From: Flaccisagitta enflata | Taxonomy: Eukaryota; Chaetognatha; Sagittoidea; Aphragmophora | Assembly (NCBI GenBank): GCA_965153355.1 | Contig: OZ231126.1 | Coordinates: forward strand, 6,138,001-6,202,000 | DNA: 64,000 bases | Direction of reading: 5' to 3' | Shown here: positions 34,801-64,000 of the stretch, in pieces | Layout of the letters: each line of letters opens with the position of its first letter | Numbering within the stretch: position 1 is the first letter of the stretch | Position numbers and translations under genes: made by a program | The notes under the pieces: generated by a model | What the model was told of the DNA's origin: nothing | Seen by the model: only the letters and a program-made list of their open reading frames with translations | Database searches by the model: none

Positions 34801-36134
34801 CCTCGTAGTTATCGTCGTCTGTGGTCAAGTATCGAGCACCTCCAACCACCAACACCATTTGAGCCTGCCAAGGGGAGAAGATTTTGAGTTGGGGACATGA
34901 AGCGTCTAATTCATGTCACTTCCACGAACCTTTGCTTCATCATCTATCAATACTCCATAGTTCTCATGCATTCAAAACGAACTATCCGGGGCTAAAAGCG
35001 CGTATCAAGAACAAAGCAAACAAAGCTGTGGGTACGATTCGAGATTCGCCAGGCCACGTCCATGTGTAGTCTTTTTCAAAAATATTTCCATTTACGAAGA
35101 CATTCTCGTCTGACCTGGTCCTCGGTGGTGGGATGATAGCCAGGTCCAACTTCTTCACTCGTTGGCGACGTCGATGTTTTTTCATCGTATTTCTTCGGTC
35201 CTGACTTGGATAATGGTGATGAAGAGGGAAGAGATCGATGACGAGAATTCGGCGCGGATGATCCCTCGCCATCGATTTCGTCTATATCGAGATCATCGCA
35301 CGGCTCCTCATTACACAGCGCGCTGTCTTCCGTCAATTTGTTGGCGGCGACTACGTCAACATCAAGATCATCACAAGGCTCCTTGTTACATTGCGCGCCA
35401 TCTTTCAATTTGTTTGCAGCGACCGCGTTGACATCGAGATCATCACAAGGGTCCTTGTTACGTCGCGCTCTATCTTTTGTCAATTTGTTTGCGGCGACCT
35501 TGTTGACATCGAGATCACGATGAAATTTGTTTTGTCGAGCTTTATCTTTTGCCAATTTGTTTGCGGCGACTGCGACAACATCAAGATCATCACGGGGCTC
35601 TTCCTTTCGTCGCACTCCATCTTTTTTCAATTTGTTTGCGGCGAGCGTGACCAACGTTTTGGGAAGTGTTTCTTCCTCGTCCTCTTCCTCTCTCCATGGA
35701 CTGTCACCCCGCACAAGCTCATGTGGCGGTCCGACGAGCACATTGTCCACAGCAATTTTTCGAGGCACCGACGGAAGAAATGATCGTGAGGGAACAGATG
35801 ACCAACTGACGAAGGCACTCGGGTTATCCGACGACGACTGAAGATCCCCATTTTGACTGTCATCATCATTCAGAAGTAAATCAAAATCTGGAACGACAGC
35901 GGGTTTCAACGACGAAGGCACTGAGGCTTCCATGGGCATCACTGAGGGCAATAAAGGTGCCGTCGACGGTAATGCGACGGCGGCATTGGGGACGGAAGAC
36001 GTCGTCGTCGTGGCGGATAAGACCATGTAATGGGTTCCATCCGGGTATGATGGTGAGGATATGACCATTCCATGGGTTTCATCATCCGGACTCGATCTGC
36101 TGGAAACCGACGTCTCGGTCATGACGGCAGCCAA
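24537..36134 (-). CDS. Divergent protein kinase with N-terminal 25-aa repeats, nine exons, 877 aa
   Basis: Exons: 36134-35115, 34864-34507, 34165-33945, 33699-33574, 33384-33226, 32314-32176, 29263-29090, 28776-28670, 24866-24537. Every junction is GT-AG and phase-consistent, and the total is 878 codons including stop. Residues about 165-288 hold five 24-25-aa repeats (AANKLxKDxA...DDLDV). The kinase domain starts at about 560: glycine loop LGKGGEGQVFR, Lys588 in FAVKE, YVLQEY hinge, FRD catalytic loop (Phe678-Arg-Asp680, Asn685), DFG at 699-701, SPD instead of APE, SDAYAVGVVLFELL with Asp742, and a last exon with ELIRRLWEQ. The HRD histidine is Phe and the catalytic-loop Lys is Gln; no clear helix-C Glu is seen. 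Activity is uncertain. Nearest class is not clear (perhaps tyrosine-kinase-like or another branch). Confidence 0.82.
25014..25243 (+). mobile_element. Family A copy in kinase intron 8
   Basis: TTTTAGTTGCGAACACGCGA head, ACTCAACAACTCACTCGGTC, a short CCGTCTGTCGGT array, TAAGT-rich middle, then AACCGCAAGCGACTGTAACA and GTTGGCCTTGTTTT. Confidence 0.65.
25585..26110 (+). repeat. 120-bp tandem repeat inside a family A copy
   Basis: Four copies of a 120-bp unit (ATTGAGTTCAAAAGTGTTTC ... GCTTTGTCCATCGGTCC) start at about 25646, 25766, 25886 and 26006. The array begins with a family A head (AATAGTCGCGGACTCG). The 163-aa plus-strand frame exists only because 120 is a multiple of 3. Confidence 0.85.
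26280..26336. repeat. Poly(T) tract
   Basis: T-rich with a pure run of about 30 T. No gene. Confidence 0.9.
27690..28110 (+). repeat. 24-bp minisatellite CATTCAATCCATCACCCAGT(CAGT)
   Basis: About 15 copies in kinase intron 8, alternating CATCACCCAGT and CATCAACCAGT variants. A related short stretch occurs at 27040-27120. The open frame (P-V-S-H-S-I-H-H) results from 24 being a multiple of 3. No spacers, so not a CRISPR array. Confidence 0.92.
28256..28625. mobile_element. Imperfect fold-back element (MITE-like) beside kinase exon 8
   Basis: The left arm about 28256-28393 (CTACGCATGTCAGAGTGCCA ... CTATCGTTAGGGTGA) and the right arm about 28487-28625 are inverted copies of about 138 bp with several mismatches. 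The element ends 45 bp from the exon 8 donor (28670). No ORF. Confidence 0.7.
29286..29640. repeat. (AG)n microsatellite passing into degenerate GA-rich DNA
   Basis: Pure (GA)n over about 29289-29378, degenerate (GACAGAGA-type) to 29635. On the kinase coding strand it is a long CT tract ending about 20 nt before the exon 7 acceptor. Confidence 0.95.
29650..30610 (+). repeat. 13-bp minisatellite CGGCGTTGTCAAA
   Basis: About 70 copies. The centre is nearly perfect; both edges use a GTCGAACGGCGTT variant, and 30080-30610 degenerates with deletions and AACGGCGATGTT variants. All three plus frames are open and code the same 13-aa repeat (V-V-K-R-R-C-Q-T-A-L-S-N-G), purely because 13 is not a multiple of 3 and the unit has no stop. 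Confidence 0.95.
30640..31560 (+). repeat. About 160-bp satellite-like tandem repeat
   Basis: Six copies start near 30662, 30804, 30966, 31125, 31286 and 31449 at the GAGTC landmark. Shared blocks are GGTTAGCATGCTAAAATCTT, CAAATCGGTTGAAAAATGC and GGCTGGTAGGCTGGTTGGGT. No coding potential. It lies in kinase intron 6. Confidence 0.85.
31764..31826. repeat. (GAAA)n microsatellite
   Basis: Near-perfect tetranucleotide tract in kinase intron 6. Confidence 0.95.
32715..33133. mobile_element. Fold-back MITE with perfect 42-bp terminal inverted repeats
   Basis: 32715-32756 (GTACACATGGACGCAAAATA ...) and 33092-33133 are exact reverse complements. Inner parts are also partly inverted (CATCATCAGAG/CTCTGATGACG). 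It shares the word GGTGNTGCTAAAACTTT with the MITE at 9544-9901 and has the same GTAC outer end and architecture. It sits in kinase intron 5. Confidence 0.85.
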
Positions 36135-36958
36135 GGTGACGGCTTAACCATGATCATCTGTTTGATCTGTAACATCTGTAACATCTCGTCGTAAAAGAGT
36201 AAATAATAAAAAAAAACATGTGAATGTTAAGAAGATGTTATTCTATCATCAATTTCTTTTTGATCGGTATCCATTTTTTTTAAACAGTCGAAAGGTATAT
36301 CTAAACATCCTTTTGCAATGACACAATTTTTTTCCCTAGTATTCGAGCCGAACGTTTAACAATGGGGAGAAGTACAGAATGAATGATATATAATAATAAG
36401 ATAGGGTTTGTTCGTTAAAAAAAAACACACATTCGCTTTTATCAAGGAACAGCGAAACAATTACCCATAAACGTTTAGTCCATCGGTCAGCCTTATTTTC
36501 TTGTAAAACGTCCTCTAAATCATTGTTGTCTCAACGCTAAAGCGATCGACGTCGTAGATGTAAAAAAAGTCAAAATATGAACTATCCGTAGACTAAATTG
36601 GAAGAGAGGAGAGAATATGTAAAAAATGGCGGTCGACCTACATAAATTGCCAAGAGCCCATCACCTCAAGAAATAGTGAGAGAAGACGAAATGTGCATCT
36701 TCTCAACAACGAATTTGGCACAAAAGTCATGATAAAAAGACTTAAATCATTCATAAAATCGACATGTCAGGGGTCCAGTTCAGCCGCAAGAGTGAAGAGG
36801 AATTGTACGTACTGGCGCACAAACATACTCACAACAGGCAACGAGAGATATAAACCGGTGATATGAAAACTTTGGGCGAGCTACATCTAACGCAACTTTG
36901 CCATTTTGAAGACTACCGAAGATGACTATCGGTCATCTTCGAAGAAGAAGAAGAAGAA

Positions 36959-36990
<32 letters not shown>

Positions 36991-37817
36991 AGAAGAAAAA
37001 GAAGAAGAAGAAGCAGAAGAAGAAGATGAAGAAGAAGAAGAGGAAGCAGAAGAAGAGGAAGCAGAAGATGAAGAAGCAGAAGATGAAGAAGAAGAAGAAG
37101 AAGCAGAAGATGAAGAAGAAGAAGCAGAAGATGAAGAAGAAGAAGAAGAAGAAGAAGAAGAAGAAGAAGATGAAGAAGATGAAGAAGAAGAAGAAGAAGA
37201 AAGATGAAGAAGAAGAAAAACGAGTGCAATCTAAGAAAAAAATTCTAAACCAATATATAAACAATAGCAACGATGGTAAATGTTCTGTATGTATATAGGA
37301 TAAATTGGGAGTATTTCTAGAATCAAGGTTTGGACAAGAACATTATGCGACTAGCATTAACATCATCTGAGCACATGTGGCCAAAAATCTGGTTTTGACG
37401 CATCTTATTCCTAGTAATCAGTAATCAAACAATTCATCAAAAGATAGATTCCCCCAATAGACGACTTAGGCGATGCACCGTACGGTTCATAAATGTATGC
37501 AAGACGAAAAACAAATAGACAAACGGACGAACGGACGGACGATCGGGTAGTCGAACGGACTGACCCAAAAAGCACCGTTGACCGCGTCAAAAATGGGCCA
37601 GAGACCAAATCAAGCGCCCTGATGAGAGAAACCCGACATATGCCATCACTATGGAGAAACATTTTAGACATTGTTTGTAAAACTCGAGCTTTCTCCCTCT
37701 GTCGGTGTAAAAATGTCCGAGTCTTCTTGGTACCATCCGTCGTCCAATGCATTTGCTTCCATTGAAATCTCTCTCCAACGACAAACACTTGACCCATCAC
37801 TCTCCCACCTCATGCAT
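36135..37817. other. Spacer between kinase start and AGFG1 3' end, with (GAA)n
   Basis: A (GAA)n-rich tract occupies about 36942-37205. A family A-like CGGACGGACGGACGATCGG piece lies near 37528. The kinase promoter must be in the 36135-36900 part, but no core element is convincing. No exon seen. Confidence 0.5.
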
Positions 37818-37823
37818 CTTTAT
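37818..37823 (-). other. Polyadenylation signal AATAAA for AGFG1
   Basis: TTTATT on the plus strand, i.e. AATAAA on the coding strand, about 127 nt after the AGFG1 stop codon. A canonical position for a short 3' UTR. Confidence 0.5.
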
Positions 37824-37949
37824 TTCCTCACTTCCCTCCCTCTTTTCTTCCCTCTCTCCTTCCTCCCTTCTTCCCTACCCGCCTGTCTGCCTTTCTCATT
37901 CAACCTCAAATCCTCAAAACATTATATGTCATGTCAAAGAAGTGTCCTA

Positions 37950-53785
<15,836 letters not shown>

Positions 53786-54320
53786 GATTGGGAAATGTTT
53801 TTTTTTTAGTTTGAGTTTTGGTTTGATTTGTCTTTATTTGTTGATTTGCTTTCTTTACGTATACACCAATTCAGCGATTTAGTTGGGGTTTTTTCTAGCC
53901 TATCGAGAAGCGCGGATGGGCCAGTCAGGAGACTGGTTCTATTGATCGTGAACGTATTTTTGTCAAGGCAGTTTTTAAGGGGGAAATCTTACTTTCGATA
54001 CAATTATGGCAAGTTTTTTTTCTGTTATCTCTTTTGGGAAAGCCCGATCGGACGGCCCAACCGACCGACCTTTCCCGCTTCTCCACGAAGGCTTTTTTGG
54101 GGGGGTCTAGATATTGAGTTTGAAAGATAGGTATGTATCGCAAAATTTGGTAAAAGTCGGTGGATAGGTGTATATCCCCCGATAGAAGGTTTGTTTTTCT
54201 AATTCAGTATTTATGCTTTTGTTTGCACAAGTTTGACGTCGCCGCCACTTTTATTCTTCGTTCTTAATCTTCACTTGGCTTAGAGGACAAAAAGATTTGT
54301 TTGCTAGAAAGAAATAATAC

Positions 54321-54356
<36 letters not shown>

Positions 54357-55068
54357 GGAGAAAACAAAAGGGCGGAAAGAGAAACAGAAAGAATTAAGAA
54401 TCAAATAAATGGGAGCGGAGAAAGCAAGAAATAAAGAAAGCATGAAAACAAGGCCGGGTAAACGACCAATAAGACGTCGCTGGCGGTTGGGCAGGGGCAG
54501 TATCGCTCAGAGGAAGTAGAAAAGAGCGAACCCCATGACAGACACGCAGATCAATGTTTAAATAAAAATTTCATGTTAATGCAATGGATCATACGAAAGC
54601 GTTACACTAAATGTGCTTGAATCAAAATGAGTCACGAAGGCGTAGTAGCGCCACTTCGCCTCGGCTAAAATGGAGTGTCCATTTCTGAATTATCGAGAGA
54701 TATCCGTTCTCACTGCAAAACCATCCGAACAATTCGCGAATTTGATCCCACTACTAAGGAGTGACTCGTTGAGCACACACTCTCTCGGTCTCTCACCTTC
54801 CATCTCCCCCCCTTCTCCCTCTCTCACTCTCAACACCTTCCCCCTCCACTCCTCCTTCCACTGGCTCTCTCACTTCCCCTCTTAATTCGATCTCTCCCGT
54901 GGGACATATAAATCCATAAATATACAGGTCTAGACAGAGATAAAAGAAGAGGCTTCCTGGTTTATCACGACAACAGCATCCTCCCCTTCCTCCTCCTCCT
55001 CCTCCTCCTCCTCCTCCTCCTCCTCCTCCTCCTCCTCCTCCTCCTCCTCCCCTTCCTCCTCCTCTTCA
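53786..55068. other. Spacer between EXOC7 3' end and AGFG1 start
   Basis: Holds the AGFG1 promoter region (nothing definite), (AG)n at about 54319-54352, a family A end (AACAAGGCCGGGTAAACGAC, about 54448) and (TCC)n at about 54980-55065 directly after the EXOC7 stop. No exon seen. Confidence 0.5.
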
Positions 55069-63772
<8,704 letters not shown>

Positions 63773-64000
63773 CTGAGAAAGGGGTGGGTGGCAGGGCCGG
63801 GTGGGTCGGTAAAGAGTGGCAGGGTGGGTGGGTAAGTGGGCGAGAGTGGACGAGTGGGTGAGGGGGTGGCAAGATGGGTGGGTAAGTGGGTGAAGATGTG
63901 GTAGAGTGGGTGGGTAAGAGGGTGAAGATGTGGCACGGTGGGTGGGTAAGAGGGTGAAGAAGTGGCAGGGTGAGCGGGTAAGGGGGTGAAGATGTGGCAG
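63773..64000 (+). repeat. Tandem GGTGGGTAAGNGGGTGAAGA repeat at right edge
   Basis: About 32-37-bp units (GTGGCAGGGTGGGTGGGTAAG...) directly upstream (on the coding strand) of the EXOC7 exon acceptor at 63773. The array runs out of the window. Confidence 0.85.

Overview
The window is nuclear DNA of an invertebrate animal. The evidence is spliced genes with GT-AG introns, conserved animal proteins (an IkB, AGFG1, the exocyst subunit EXOC7), a BEL/Pao retrotransposon (a group I know only from animals), and very dense microsatellites, minisatellites and fold-back elements. The species cannot be named from the sequence. All gene models below were built by hand from splice sites and codon phase. 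No search was run.

Layout. 1-6 kb, minus strand: a two-exon OTU-type protease (742-1464) and a four-exon orphan gene of 270 aa (3073-5773). 6.3-8.9 kb, plus strand: the last four exons of an IkB/Cactus-like ankyrin protein. 9-24 kb is almost gene-free: fold-back elements, several dispersed repeat families, minisatellites, a small coiled-coil/Cys-rich ORF (15966-16352, minus) and a gag-only retroelement ORF with an RS-like heptad tail (20571-21701, plus). From 24.5 kb to the right edge three conserved genes lie in tandem on the minus strand. These are a nine-exon divergent protein kinase of 877 aa (24537-36134), an AGFG1 orthologue of 832 aa in seven exons (37950-53785), and the C-terminal part of EXOC7 in six exons (55069-63772, 5' end beyond the window). 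A small signal-peptide gene that looks Ly6/uPAR-like lies on the plus strand inside an EXOC7 intron.

AGFG1 intron 3 carries a complete, very young BEL/Pao element (41297-51478) on the opposite strand. It has 552-bp LTRs that differ at two positions, and the 5-bp target duplication ATACA. Its gag, pol and an unusual third ORF of up to 726 aa all lie in one reading frame, each pair separated by a single UGA codon. The third ORF has a coiled coil and an RG-rich tail, and does not look like an envelope.

Other points: several introns hold decayed copies of their own splice junctions (IkB, and EXOC7 twice). Long CT-type microsatellites sit just upstream of several splice acceptors. One abundant dispersed element (called family A here) has a self-complementary head, a CCGT array, and repeatedly borders or contains new tandem arrays. 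The kinase has a phenylalanine in place of the HRD histidine and five 24-25-aa repeats in its N-terminal exon.
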